Part shown: in pieces, positions 23,165 to 32,466 of the stretch
Layout of the letters: every line of letters begins with the position of its first letter
Position numbering within the stretch: position 1 is the stretch's first letter
Assembly (NCBI GenBank): GCA_030015575.1
Contig: CM057347.1
Span: forward strand, 511,007,176 to 511,071,175
Length of the DNA stretch: 64,000 nt
Origin: Agapanthus africanus
Lineage: Eukaryota; Streptophyta; Magnoliopsida; Asparagales; Amaryllidaceae
Direction of reading: 5' to 3'
Position numbers and translations under genes: made by a program
The notes under the pieces: model-generated
The model's input: only the letters and a program-made list of their open reading frames with translations
Told to the model about the DNA's origin: nothing
Database searches by the model: none

Positions 23165-23432
23165 CGGTATGTCCATAAGCAAAATGGGCACGGATGAAAA
23201 CCCGAAAGGGCTCCGTGAGTAAAAACAGCAGGGCTACCGGCGAGTGTTTGTGAAAACCTGAGAGGGCGCAACCTCGTTAGAAAAATAAAAAGAAGAAAAA
23301 AAGAAGAAAAAAGACGGTATGTCCATAAGCAAAATGGGCGCGGATGAAAACCCGAAAGGGCTCCGTGAGTAAAAACAACAGGACTACCAGCGAGTGTTTG
23401 TGAAAACCCGAAAGGGCGCAAGCTCGTTAAAA
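23165..23432 (+). repeat. Duplicated module (150-bp spacing) with CCC-GAAA-GGG hairpins, Tat1
   Basis: Two copies start at cggtatgtccataag (23165 and 23315). Each has a first hairpin with outer arms CACGGA/TCCGTG (GCGGA/TCCGT in the second copy) enclosing CCCGAAAGGG, and a second with GCGAG/CTCGT enclosing CCTGAGAGGG or CCCGAAAGGG. GAAA closed by C-G is a GNRA tetraloop. The spacer is a poly-purine aaaaagaagaaaaaa. Tat-B has the same duplicated module at 58300-58556. Confidence 0.75.
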
Positions 23433-23436
23433 GACG

Positions 23437-23651
23437 CTTACAGGGTCCTCTCGACCTTGTAAGGAGAAACCACCTGTGTGAGATCCTTATGACTCACAAA
23501 GGAGTAACACACTTAGGAATCCTCTCGATTCCTAAGGAGAAATTACACTTGCGAGATCCTCACGACTCGTAAGGAGAACTCTCTTGTGAAACCCTCACGG
23601 CTCATAAGATTTAAAAGTCTTAAGTTACAGAGACCTGAACCTATTCTTAAG
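23437..23651 (+). repeat. Hairpin cassette A1 (five or six hairpins, conserved loop)
   Basis: Consecutive hairpins about 35 bp apart. H1: arms CTTACAGGG/CCTTGTAAG around tcctctcga. H2: TGTGAG/CTCACA around atccttatga. H3: CTTAGGAATC/GATTCCTAAG around ctctc. H4: CTTGCGAG/CTCGTAAG around atcctcacga. H5: CTTGTGA/TCATAAG. H6, weak: CTTAAG/CTTAAG. The loop centre CCTYWCGA is constant while stems differ, and hairpins are separated by GGAGAAA-like A-rich spacers. The following 130 bp (23652-23785) is a linker with a TACACAATCCACGGGC motif found after other cassettes too. Confidence 0.75.
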
Positions 23652-23785
23652 CAACCCCCACAAACTTCAATATTGCCCTACAAGCGGCTCATACTGACCC
23701 TTATACACAATCCACGGGCGCGAATAAACATTTCCCTAACCAAGTCCCATTCGTTACTAGGGATATGTTTATATGGTGAACAACC

Positions 23786-24000
23786 CTTGTAAGCCTTCTC
23801 GACTTATAAGGAGAAAACCCTTTTGTAAGATCCTTACGACTTACAGGGGAACACGCACTTAGGAATCCTCACGATTCCCAAGGAGAAAACACACCTACGA
23901 GATCCTCACGACTTGTAGGGAGAAATACCTTTATGAGACCCTTACGGCTCATGAAGTCAAAAGCCTTAGTCGACAGGACCCTAACCCTGTCTACTAAGCC
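23786..24000 (+). repeat. Hairpin cassette A2
   Basis: Same order as A1. H1 arms CTTGTAAG/CTTATAAG; H2 TGTAAG/CTTACA; H3 CTTAGGAATC/GATTCCCAAG (one mismatch); H4 CCTACGAG/CTTGTAGG; H5 TTATGAG/CTCATGA; H6 strong, with CTTAGT and GACAGG on one side and CCTGTC and ACTAAG on the other around accctaac. Confidence 0.75.
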
Positions 24001-24022
24001 ATCTTTGTTCAACATTGACAGA

Positions 24023-24275
24023 GGCAAATGATGATTCGCTCCTGGCAATATTCCAGTTGTAGCGATGCTGATGCCTAAAACGGTATCAAATTCCGAGTCC
24101 TTTCATGGCAAATGATGATTCGCTCCTGGCAATATCCCAGTTGTAGCGATGCTGATGCCTAAAATGGTATCAAATTCCAAGTCCTTTCATGGCAAATGAT
24201 GGTTCACTCCTGGCAATATTCCAGTTGCAGCGATGCTGATGCTGAGATTGGCACCAGATTCCAAGTTCTACACTC
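24023..24275 (+). repeat. 84-bp tandem repeat, three units, Tat1
   Basis: Units start near 24023, 24107 and 24191 with GGCAAATGATGATTCG and run through tcctggcaatattccag and gatgctgatgcctaaaa. The third unit changes after the gatgctgatgc block. Tat-B carries the same triple repeat at 58825-59040. Confidence 0.8.
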
Positions 24276-24490
24276 GCGATAAAAAATTAGCGAGCTAAAA
24301 TGCATATGAAATAGCCAAAATGATGGGGCAACTTGCAATAAAAAGCGGCAAGTAAAAATGTATGCATGAAAAATAGCCGAAATGATTGAGCACCGCAAAA
24401 AATAGCCGAAATGATTGGGCAATCGCGACCTTCGCGATATAAAAGCTGAAATGATAGAGCATCGCGGGAAAAGAAATAAAATAAAAATGA
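24276..24490 (+). repeat. Degenerate repeats containing ATAGCCGAAATGAT
   Basis: AATAGCC(A/G)AAATGAT followed by GGGCA or GAGCA occurs three times at about 24311-24420, mixed with GCGGCAAG/GCGAGC words and A-rich spacers. A decayed version near 24440 has AAGCTGAAATGATAGAGC. The same block lies in Tat-B at 59060-59300. The next stretch, 24491-24765, is unique-looking sequence with the linker motif GTACACGATCCAGGGGCACA at 24530 and no ORF. Confidence 0.6.
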
Positions 24491-24765
24491 CATTTATGCC
24501 CTACAGGTGATGTTACATCAACCCCTGTACACGATCCAGGGGCACAAATGAAAAAGGGATCATACTCTTCCCCCCCAGGGTTCATCAGAAGAAGAGGCCA
24601 AGTCTCGACGGGACACAAATAACCTAGAGATCGTCTCAACATTCGTCTTATTACAGCAGATACAACATCAAGCAAAGCAGAACAGCGGCAACTCCCAGTT
24701 CCATAACTCGGCGGCGTACAGCTGACTGAGAGTCAAATTCCGACTTCGTGAAATACAGACAAAGT

Positions 24766-26345
24766 CAAAATTCCTGGTCACATGGAACGCAGATAACGTC
24801 ACTCTTTGACCCCGTGGAAAACGTCCAGAGCGGAGCCTGGTCCTCGCCGAACACGGCAGTGAACCCGTGGGAAGCATCCAGAGCAAAATTCCGGGTCACG
24901 TGGAACGCGGATAACGCCACTCTTTGACCCCGCGGAAAACGTCCTGAGCGGAGCCTAGTCCTCGCCGAACACGGCAGTGAACCCGTGTGAAGCATCTAGT
25001 GCAAAAGTCCTGGTCACGTGGAACGCGGATAACGTCGCTCTTTGACCCCGTCAAAAACGTCCGGAGCGGAGCCTGGTCCTCGCTGAACACGGCAGTGAAC
25101 CCGTGTGAAGCATCCAGAGCAAAATTCCTGGTCATGTGGAATGCGGATAACGTCACTCTTTGACCCCGTGGAAAACGTCCAGAGCGGAGCCTAGTCCTCG
25201 CCGAACACGGCAGTGAACCCGTGTGAAGTATCTAGCGCAAAATTCCTGGTCACGTGGAACGCGGATAACGTCACTCTTTGACCCCATGGAAAACGTCCAG
25301 AGCGGATCTTGGTCCTCGCAGAGCACGGCAGTGAACCCGTGTGAAGCATCCAGAGCGGAGCCTAGTCCTCGCCGAACACGGCAGTGAACCCGTGTGAAGC
25401 ATCTAGCGCAAAATTCCTGGTCACGTGGAACGTAGATAACGTCACTCTTTGACCCCGTGGAAAACGTCCAGAGCGGATCCTGGTCCTTGCAGAGCACGGC
25501 AGTGAACCCGTGTGAAGCATCCATAGCGGAGCCTAGTCCTCGCCGAACACGGCAGTGAACCCGTGTGAAGCATCTAGTGCAAAATTCCTGGTCACGTAGA
25601 ACGCGGATAACGTCACTCTTTGACCCCGCGAAAAACGTCCAGAGCGGAGCCTGGTCCTCGCCGAACACGGCAGTGAACCCGTGGGAAGCATCCAGAGCAA
25701 AATTCCTGGTCACGTGGAACGCGGATAACGTCACTCTTTGACCCCGTGGAAAACGTTCAGAGCGGAGCCTAGTCCTCGCCGAACACGGCAGTGAACCCGT
25801 GCGAAGCATCTATTGCAAAATTCTTGGTCACGTGGAACGCGGATAACGTCACTCTTTGACCCCGTGAAAAATGTCCAGAGCGGAGCCTGGTCCTCGCCGA
25901 ACACGGCAGTGAACCCGTGGGAAGCATCCAGAGCAAAATTCCTGGTCACGTGGAACGCGGATAACGTCACTCTTTAACCCCGTGGAAAACTTCCAGAGCG
26001 GAGCCTAGTCCTCGCCGAACACGGCAGTGAACCCGTGCAAAGCATCTAGTGCAAAATTCCTGGTCACGTGGAACGCGGATAACGTCACTCTTTGACCCCG
26101 TAGAAAACGTCCAGAGCGGATCCTGGTCTTCGTGGAGCACGGCAGTGAAATCGTGTGAAGCATCCAGAGCGGAGCCTAGTCCTCGCCGAACACGGCAGTG
26201 AATCCGTGTGAAGCATCTAGTGCAAAATTCCTGGTCACGTGGAATGCGGATAACGTCACTCTTTGACCCCGCGAAAAACGTCTAGAGCGGAGCCTGGTCC
26301 TCGCAGAGCACGGCAGTGAACCCGTATGAAGCATCCAGAGCAAAC
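24766..26345 (+). repeat. 117-bp tandem array (satellite-like), about 13 units, Tat1 3' region
   Basis: The unit runs from attcctggtcacgtggaacg through taacgtcactctttgaccc, gtccagagcggagcctggtc and gaacacggcagtgaacccg to gaagcatc. Spacing is about 117 bp. Some units carry an extra copy of the roughly 62-bp half containing the cacggcagtgaacccgtg hairpin (near 25320-25400, 25500-25560, 26130-26210), so the array has two unit types. Tat elements are known for variable 3' regions that hold tandem repeats and can seed satellite DNA. Confidence 0.9.
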
Positions 26346-26930
26346 ATTGGACTGTGGAGTCCTTAAAATCCACGAACTATGATGTCCTTAACCTCGACCG
26401 TAATGTCTTAAAACTAACGATCAACCATGATGATTCTAAACTGATTTTACCTTGGTTAAAGGGTACATTTCTTTACTCCTTTGATATTTGTCGTTGTAAT
26501 TCCTCAACATCTTCAATGAGGTAACGGGTCCCAGTAACCACACATCGGACTGTGGAGTCCTTAAATCCACAGACTATGATGTCCTTAACCTTGACCGTGA
26601 TGTCTTAAAACTAAACATCAGACTGTGGAGTCCTTAAATCCACGGACTATGACGTCCTTAACCTTGACCGTGACGTCTTAAAACTAACATCGGACTGTGG
26701 AGTCTTTAAATCCACGGACTATGACGTCCTTAACCTTGACTGTGATGTCTTAAAACTAACATCGGACTGTGGAGTCTTTAAATCCACGGACTATGATGTC
26801 CTTAATCTTGACCGTGATGTCTTAAAACTAACATTGGACTGTGGAGTCCTTAAACCCACGGACTATGATGTCCTTAACCTTGACCGCGATGTCTTTAAAC
26901 TACGGTACCCTGGAAAACATCCCAAAGCAA
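26346..26930 (+). repeat. 70-bp tandem array plus an LTR-like fragment, Tat1
   Basis: Units of about 70 bp (ggactgtggagtccttaaat, ccacggactatgatgtcctt, aaccttgaccgtgatgtctt, aaaactaacatc) repeat about six times. The words GGACtgtggaGTCC and GGACtatgatGTCC are short hairpins. At 26455-26545 a segment with tttgatatttgtcgttgtaa and ttcctcaacatcttcaat matches the LTR interior at 34460-34550 and 53780-53850, so LTR sequence has been copied into the 3' region or the reverse. Confidence 0.8.
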
Positions 26931-26972
26931 CCCCTGACCCCGTGAAATACGGATAAGGGCGACCGCACCCAG

Positions 26973-27190
26973 CACTTGCGGGTCCTCACGACCTGTAGGG
27001 AAGAAAATCTCTTGTGAGATCCTTACGACTCCCAAGGGAAAACCCGCTTAAGAATCCTCACGATTCTTAAGGAAAACTTACACCTACAGGATCCTCTCGA
27101 CCTGTAGGGAGAAAAACTCTTTATGAGACCCTCACGACTCATAAAGCTCAAAAGTCTTAGGAAGCAGATCGTAACCCTGAATCCTAAGCC
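26973..27190 (+). repeat. Hairpin cassette A3
   Basis: H1 CTTGCGGGT/ACCTGTAGG with wobbles; H2 TGTGAG with a degraded partner; H3 CTTAAGAATC/GATTCTTAAG perfect; H4 CCTACAGG/CCTGTAGG perfect; H5 TTATGAG/CTCATAA; H6 CTTAGGA and TCCTAAG. H3 and H4 show paired changes compared with A1 and A2, keeping base pairing. Confidence 0.75.
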
Positions 27191-27274
27191 ATCGCCGCCC
27201 TGCAAAGAAATCAAGATAGACTATCCGCAGAATACATTCAATAAAAAGGGACACGCCATTGAAAAAATATGTCT

Positions 27275-27280
27275 TTTATT
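27275..27280 (-). terminator. Polyadenylation signal AATAAA of the antisense gene
   Basis: On the minus strand AATAAA lies about 100 nt downstream of the terminal stop at 27381-27383 of the antisense gene, in a T-rich 3' untranslated stretch (27240-27380). Confidence 0.5.
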
Positions 27281-27380
27281 CATGAACCAAAATGAATACA
27301 AAGTACAATTCATGAAAAAACAAAAAGAATATACTCTCATTCAGGAGTATGTACAAAAAGAAAGAAAAAGATACAAGTCT

Positions 27381-28076
27381 TCAGGCCGGCGGGCGATTTA
27401 GCAATTTCACTAGCTCATCCTTCTTTTGCTGGGTCACGGCTTCGTGATTCAGTATCGCCAGAAGACGGGCCTCCGCCTGAGCCTGCTGGGCCTGATACGA
27501 GGCAAGCCGGCCTTCGAGCTCTTTTTCTGTAACCTTGTGAGCCTCGACCCTTTCGCGAGTGAACACGGCAGCTTTATCAAGGGCCACCACCTCTTTGATA
27601 GACTCTTGGAGTACTCGTCAGAGTTCATACGCTTTGTTAGCTTTGGCTGTAAGGTTGGCCTGGAGCTCGTGCAGCGCCTTAGAGGTCAGCTCCCTCTCCG
27701 AGAATTTGCGGCCGAGCCTCTTCTCGCATGATACCATGTTTGCCGCGCACCGCTCTATCAGCCTCCGCAAATCCGCCTTTGCAGCCACGACCTCTGAAGA
27801 AAGGCGGGAGCATTCAAGTGCATGCAAGCATGCCTCTACTTGCCGACAGAACTCCACCTAGACTCGCACTACTTCTTCGTTGTGGTATGTAGCAAGAAAA
27901 GGAAGAGAACCGTTAGCTTCGGCAGCGAATGCTTCAGTTGTGATTGCGCTGCCAGCACGGAGCTCCTCGATCAAAGACGATAGGGAGAAAAGGCTTAACT
28001 TAGCCAGGCGCTCTGAGGCTCGTAAAGCGTAAGGGCATGGCGATACGCGATTCCAGCACTATGGGGGATGGCAAGG
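27381..28076 (-). pseudogene. Antisense gene, coding exon 5 (coiled coil)
   Basis: The acceptor is aaatctgaacag. The translation is rich in Glu, Lys, Ala and Leu heptads (VVAAKADLRRLIERCAAN; RLASYQAQQAQAEARLLAIL), as expected of a coiled coil, and ends at a TGA at 27381-27383. It contains a TAG at 27858-27860, a TGA at 27618-27620 and one frameshift near its start. Confidence 0.65.
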
Positions 28077-28151
28077 CTGTTCAGATTTGAAGAATATCAG
28101 TGAAACTCTTAAGCAAAGGAACAAGTGGGACCATATTGAAACGTCACTTAC

Positions 28152-28226
28152 CTACGGTCATGCAAGTAGGAGCTGAAGATTCCCCTGGCCCTTCAACGAC
28201 CTCGACCTCGTTATCGGCCTCCAAAA
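28152..28226 (-). pseudogene. Antisense gene, coding exon 4
   Basis: The acceptor is gatgtcttttacag and the donor GTAG|GTAAGT. 75 nt, open in the same phase (EADNEVEVVEGPGESS), acidic. Confidence 0.7.
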
Positions 28227-28298
28227 CTGTAAAAGACATCAATGTCATTCCGTAAAATAACAACAATGCTATAATAAAAAATGGAGAACGACACTAAC

Positions 28299-28421
28299 CT
28301 TGCCCAGATGAGAGGACAATGCGTTGAGGAGATATCGCCTGCGGAGCGGCCATCTCCTGCAGACGCTGAAAGGATTGCCGGGGAGACAGATCGGCAATAG
28401 AGGCCGCTAGTCCGCGCAATT
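28299..28421 (-). pseudogene. Antisense gene, coding exon 3
   Basis: The acceptor is ttgttttttcag and the donor CAAG|GTTAGT. 123 nt, open throughout in phase 1 (ELRGLAASIADLSPRQSF). Confidence 0.7.
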
Positions 28422-28482
28422 CTGAAAAAACAAAAGAGTTCAGATAACAGAAAGATTGCTAATTTAAAATGTAGAAGGTTAC

Positions 28483-28808
28483 CTTCGACACTCCTCCCAT
28501 TCTGAGCCGGGAGGATAGCAGCTTCAGCAGCCTCCGCCGTGGCCTCGGGTTCCAACGAAGGGAGGATGGTCCTGACTACCTCCATCCCAGCCTCAGGGCC
28601 TCCCTCAGGAAGAGCCGGTGGGACGGCGACCACGAAAGGTGCCTCCTCCAAAGGAGCAAGTGCTCCAGGATCAACAACCGCCACAGGAGGCTCTATCGTA
28701 AGAAGCGCAGCGTCGTCAACCCCCTCCACATCGAGCAAAGCTTCATTGGGGCATCAACAGGCTTTATCCTCAACAAGCCCGTAGGGACCTCCCCCATCGC
28801 CGAGGTCT
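28483..28808 (-). pseudogene. Antisense gene, coding exon 2
   Basis: The acceptor gaattgtgcag precedes AGACCTCGG; the donor is AAG|GTAACC. It encodes an Ala/Pro/Glu-rich segment (DDAALLTIEPPVAVVDPG, LAPLEEAPFVV). One base appears to be missing near 28745, because the frame entering from exon 1 and the frame leaving differ. Confidence 0.7.
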
Positions 28809-28890
28809 CTGCACAATTCACACAAGAATAAGAATACATATGTATAAGTGCAGGCAATATGAAGTACTGCAAAGAAATATAGGAACATAC

Positions 28891-31498
28891 CAATGTGTAG
28901 GGAAGCCTTCAATATGGCTTCTTCTAGCCGATGCTCCTTCTCAAGGAGGTGTGCTCGCCGGGGTTCAAGGGTGGACTCGTGGCCGCCCGTCCACAAGGAA
29001 AGCGCGTCTGCGGCATCCTCCGAAGCAGCCTGCTTAAGGGCCCTTTCTCCCCACTCCTCTAAAGGGCCGATGAACCGCCGCCGTATCCACGAAGGATTTT
29101 CATAGAAGATGACGGCAGGATAAGGCCTCTTCGGGATCCTTACCTTCTCAGCTTCAAGCTGCTAGCGTCTTATAACCTCAGCCAATTGTGCGGCTTCCTC
29201 GGCAGATGAACCTGGGAAAAGAATACCATCATCCGGCGATATCATGGATATTGGTTCGTCTTGAACGACAGGTTCGGATCCTTCTGAAAGATCGAGAAGA
29301 CGGGCGACTGTCTTCTTCCTCCTCTTTGGCCCGGAACTAATGCCAGAGGACGCTCGCTTCTTTTCCCGTGGAGCCTTGGCGCGACACCGACCCACCTCAC
29401 CTTCAACACCCTCGTTACCGGCACCCTCGTCTGGCGGCGCTACCGAGGATGACACTGCCATTGTCAACGCCACGGGTGGTGGTGCTGCTACCGGAGCCCG
29501 ATTGGCCCGCGACCGGGTACCCAATGGCATACCAACGGTGGGGATAAGGTCCACCTCTGATTCCCCCGGAATGAGCGCAACACTGGTGTCCCTCAAGGGA
29601 AAGCGGACCGGTGCACGCGGCCGCAGCGGAATCCCCGCGGCCTGAGCCGGAGCAAGAGCGCCATAGCCAAGAAGCAACCTCTTCTCCTCAGCAATGACTG
29701 GGTTGACCCGATGAAGATACCAGCCTGTGATGGCCCCCATGCATTGGGGAGTATGATCTGCTTCGGGGAACATAAAGTAAGAACCAGTGTTCAACCTCAC
29801 GAAGTGATGAGCAGCATCACGAACAGCTACCGGTGAAGGGACCGGCGCAACTGTAAAAGCCTCAAAAGGGACACCCTGATCATATCCAAGCTGCCAGGCG
29901 AAGCGATGCGGATTGTACCGCATAAACAGAGCTGCACTGTTCTGACGGAATACGAGATAGCCCGGTCTGATCGCGTATAAGTGCGTGGCCTCCCGGGGCT
30001 TCAGAGAAGGCACCTCCCCTTTCGACTGGTCGTGGAGTTGTTGAATCGGGCCTGAAGGAGCAGATAGAACCCGATCAATAATTACCAGTCCGCCCGCGCT
30101 AGCGTAAGGAGCGATCAACATGCGAATGGCCCCAAACTAAGTCAGATCAGGGACAGAAGCATCCACTAGCCGCATGAGTTGCGGAAAAGTGTAAGCATCA
30201 TAAAAACTGGGTCGCTAATGCGCAGCAAAGGCCTCCAACACATGCATTTCAATCCAAGACGTAAAGTAATGGAGAGAAAAGTTTACTACGTCCACTCCAG
30301 GAGTTGAGGTGTTAGCAGCGGCGCCCAACCCATGATAAAGATGCGCTAGCGCCGGGATGCCTATGGCCAGCCGTGTCCTCTCAGCGATACGATGAGCCGG
30401 ATAGATAACCGAGACTCTCATAAAGCGGCGATGCATAGGGATGATGAACCAGCTGAGCCAGACACTGATAAAGCCCACAAAGAATGTCTCCTCGTCCACG
30501 CCGGGAGCTGCAATTGATTCAAAAGATATCGGCGACATGATAGGAATATAATACTGCGGTAAATCCGATTCCTTAGTCGGCCGCCTGTTCAAACCAAACC
30601 CAAAGGGATCGTCGATGCTTGCAAACTTAGGAGCCGTCTTCGACAGGACATTCTCACGAAGGAAGCAAGCAATGAAGCTCTTGAAAGTGACGCCCTGCTC
30701 CTCAGATTCCATGAACAGTTTGTCATAGATGCTCAACGCCTTGATCAAACTCGAACGCTTATGGCGGACGGCATTCTCGGTAGACAAGCCGTCAAGCGTT
30801 GCGGGCTCAGTCTCAAATATGTACTCGTCAGAAGGCAGCAATTCTTCATAAAGTGTCCCTCTGATCGGCAGCCCCGAGATCTCGCGAAATTCTTCCAAAG
30901 AAATTGAAACTTCGCGGTCCCCTAGGAGGAAAGTGTTGGTGGGGAGATTCCACTGGTTCAGGAAGGCCTTAACCCACCATACATGAGGAGACAAGTACTG
31001 GAAGAGGGATGCATAGATCGCCTGATAAAGCCCAACCTTCTGCAGTCGCGCACGGTGAGCGGATAGGATGTAGCGAGCCCAGCGAAGGTAGCCCGTGGGT
31101 TGCCGAGGGGTAAGCTCTATCTTATAAATCTGCCCCCACGGTTGGGCCTCACCTTGGCAAATACGTCGTCCCAGGATATCTATAGCTGGGATCGGATGGT
31201 TCGGGATACCGGTTGTCGAAGGCTCGAGCCGCCCCATTGGAGTCCAATTTGGCATCTCCACAGCGAAAACCGTCCTCGGAGGATCCATCGGCAAGAACGA
31301 GAAGGTGGGCTCTGTCGGCACTTCGCAGAGGAAACTCCGGCGACCCCGGATGATATGGCTGTACCAAGTTCCCTATAGAAGTAAGCTAGTGCAGTTCGGG
31401 TCATGCGCCCTGATCATTGCCATTACTTCCTCATCAGACGGTGATTGAGGAAAAGCGGCCTCCGAGCGAGTGAAAGGAAAGTACGGAACGGAAGCCAT
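28891..31498 (-). pseudogene. Antisense gene, coding exon 1 (PMD-like part)
   Basis: 2608 nt, ending at the donor G|GTATGT (intron bases 28890 and down), phase 1. Four TAG codons fall in the same frame at codons 42, 428, 454 and 779, which shows that the long open stretches 30218-31372 and 29165-30136 belong to one former reading frame. Confidence 0.75.
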
Positions 31499-31544
31499 CG
31501 CACCTGAAATAGAATAAGGGGAAACTGTTAAAGCAAGGCCGACA

Positions 31545-31575
31545 ATGTGTGTGTGTATATATATATATATATGGT
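31545..31575. repeat. (GT)n(AT)n microsatellite
   Basis: gtgtgtgtatatatatatat run in the leader intron of the antisense gene. Confidence 0.8.
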
Positions 31576-31592
31576 TATGAATGCATATATAT

Positions 31593-31624
31593 AAAAGGAC
31601 AGTGGAAGAAAGCGACGAAGGACT
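31593..31624 (+). other. Candidate Tat1 polypurine tract
   Basis: aaaaggacagtggaagaaag and the following cgacgaaggact are almost all purine and abut TGTTTGG at 31625. This is the best polypurine-like stretch before the 3' LTR, but the LTR left end is not proven. Confidence 0.35.
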
Positions 31625-32228
31625 TGTTTGGTTGGACCATTAGTTACAAAACATGTGGGTCCCACGAAATCAAGATGGTTGCTAGCTAATGATGAGGCAC
31701 AGCAATTATAACGAGACAAAGGAAATATTCTCATTAAATAGGCAGTGGGTTTCAAGTGACCCTACACATTCCCCTAAAAGACAGATCCATCTTGGACTCC
31801 GTGATAAATCAAACAGAATCAAGGGAATTAAATTCCCAAAGACCAACAGTGCAAACTTATTCTAGATTGTGAAGAAGATGACTCAGGGCAAGAAAACCCA
31901 TGAAGTCCTCTGGGAAGAACTTAGTTCTTCATAGAAATTAAATTCCTTTTTGAAAAAGGGAATTAAATTCCCAGAAAATTTTGTTCCAGAGCCAGAACTC
32001 CTTGGGGATGGAATTAAATTCCATGGAAAACAACCAACATCATCATCTCCCTAAAAGATCAGATGAACCCTAAGAGATCTACTGTTTGAAGATTAAATGG
32101 TTTTATTCCTGTTGAAGAACTTGAAGAAAATGGGTTCATGTTAAAAGGGTGAAACCCTTGATGTGGATTTAAAATCTAGAGAGTTTTTTCAAAAAATAAA
32201 GGTTCTTCGATTGTTCAAACATCATTAC

Positions 32229-32356
32229 CTGAAAGAAAGATTCTTTTTTTGAAACAGAGTTAAACTCTGAAGATTTTTCGAGACAGAGAACTAAGCTCTG
32301 GAAAAAGAGAATTAAATTCTCAAAAGAAGAAAGTTCTCAAAGGAGGAAGATGAACG
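32229..32356 (-). other. Putative noncoding first exon of the antisense gene
   Basis: The start is placed about 30 nt downstream of the minus-strand TATA box. The exon ends at a strong donor, TTTCAG|GTAATG (intron begins at 32228), and the matching acceptor is at 31504/31503, 5 nt before the ATG. This gives a 725-bp leader intron. Placement is inferred from splice-site sequence only. Confidence 0.45.
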
Positions 32357-32385
32357 AAGTGGAGGCTCTTCTGAAAGGACATTGG

Positions 32386-32395
32386 CATTTATAGG
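32386..32395 (-). promoter_or_regulatory. TATA box of the antisense gene
   Basis: Minus-strand CCTATAAATG, inside or next to the 3' LTR. It lies about 30 bp before a leader that leads directly to the antisense gene's spliced start. Confidence 0.45.
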
Positions 32396-32466
32396 ATGGG
32401 ATGGAAAACGTTTCATCCACCCTACTCCCAAGGCAGATCCAATGGTCACAAAAGTGACAGTGTTGC

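Larger units (their letters stand above)
27381..31498 (-). pseudogene. Antisense plant-mobile-domain-like gene in Tat1, five coding exons, broken
   Basis: A gene in reverse orientation between Tat1 pol and 3' LTR. The start ATG at 31498 (MASVPYFPF) follows a consensus acceptor (ctatttcag). Exons: 31498-28891, 28808-28483, 28421-28299, 28226-28152, 28076-27381; introns are GT-AG. The first exon holds a plant mobile domain-like region: WNLPTNTFLLGDREVSISLE...ISGLPIRG, and later YNPHRFAWQLGYDQGVP, which resembles the PMD family found in host genes and some plant transposons. The middle is Pro/Ala-rich with a basic patch (GPKRRKKT); the C-terminal exon predicts coiled coil. In-frame stops: 31373-31375, 30215-30217, 30137-30139, 29162-29164, 27858-27860, 27618-27620. 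Frameshifts lie near 28745 and in the first 110 nt of the last exon. Extra antisense ORFs after pol are known in Tat elements (for example maize Grande). Function is unknown. Confidence 0.75.

Noticed and set aside
23437-24000. CRISPR-like array
   Set aside because: Regularly spaced units exist, but the constant part is only the hairpin loop, spacers are A-rich and alike, and the context is a plant retrotransposon.
23437-24000. Bacterial terminators or integron attC sites
   Set aside because: Hairpins look similar at first sight, but all surrounding genes are plant LTR retrotransposons with introns and TATA boxes.
25153-25809. 218-codon minus-strand ORF over the 117-bp array
   Set aside because: The repeat period is a multiple of three, so one open frame repeats itself. 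This is a tandem-repeat artefact, not a gene.
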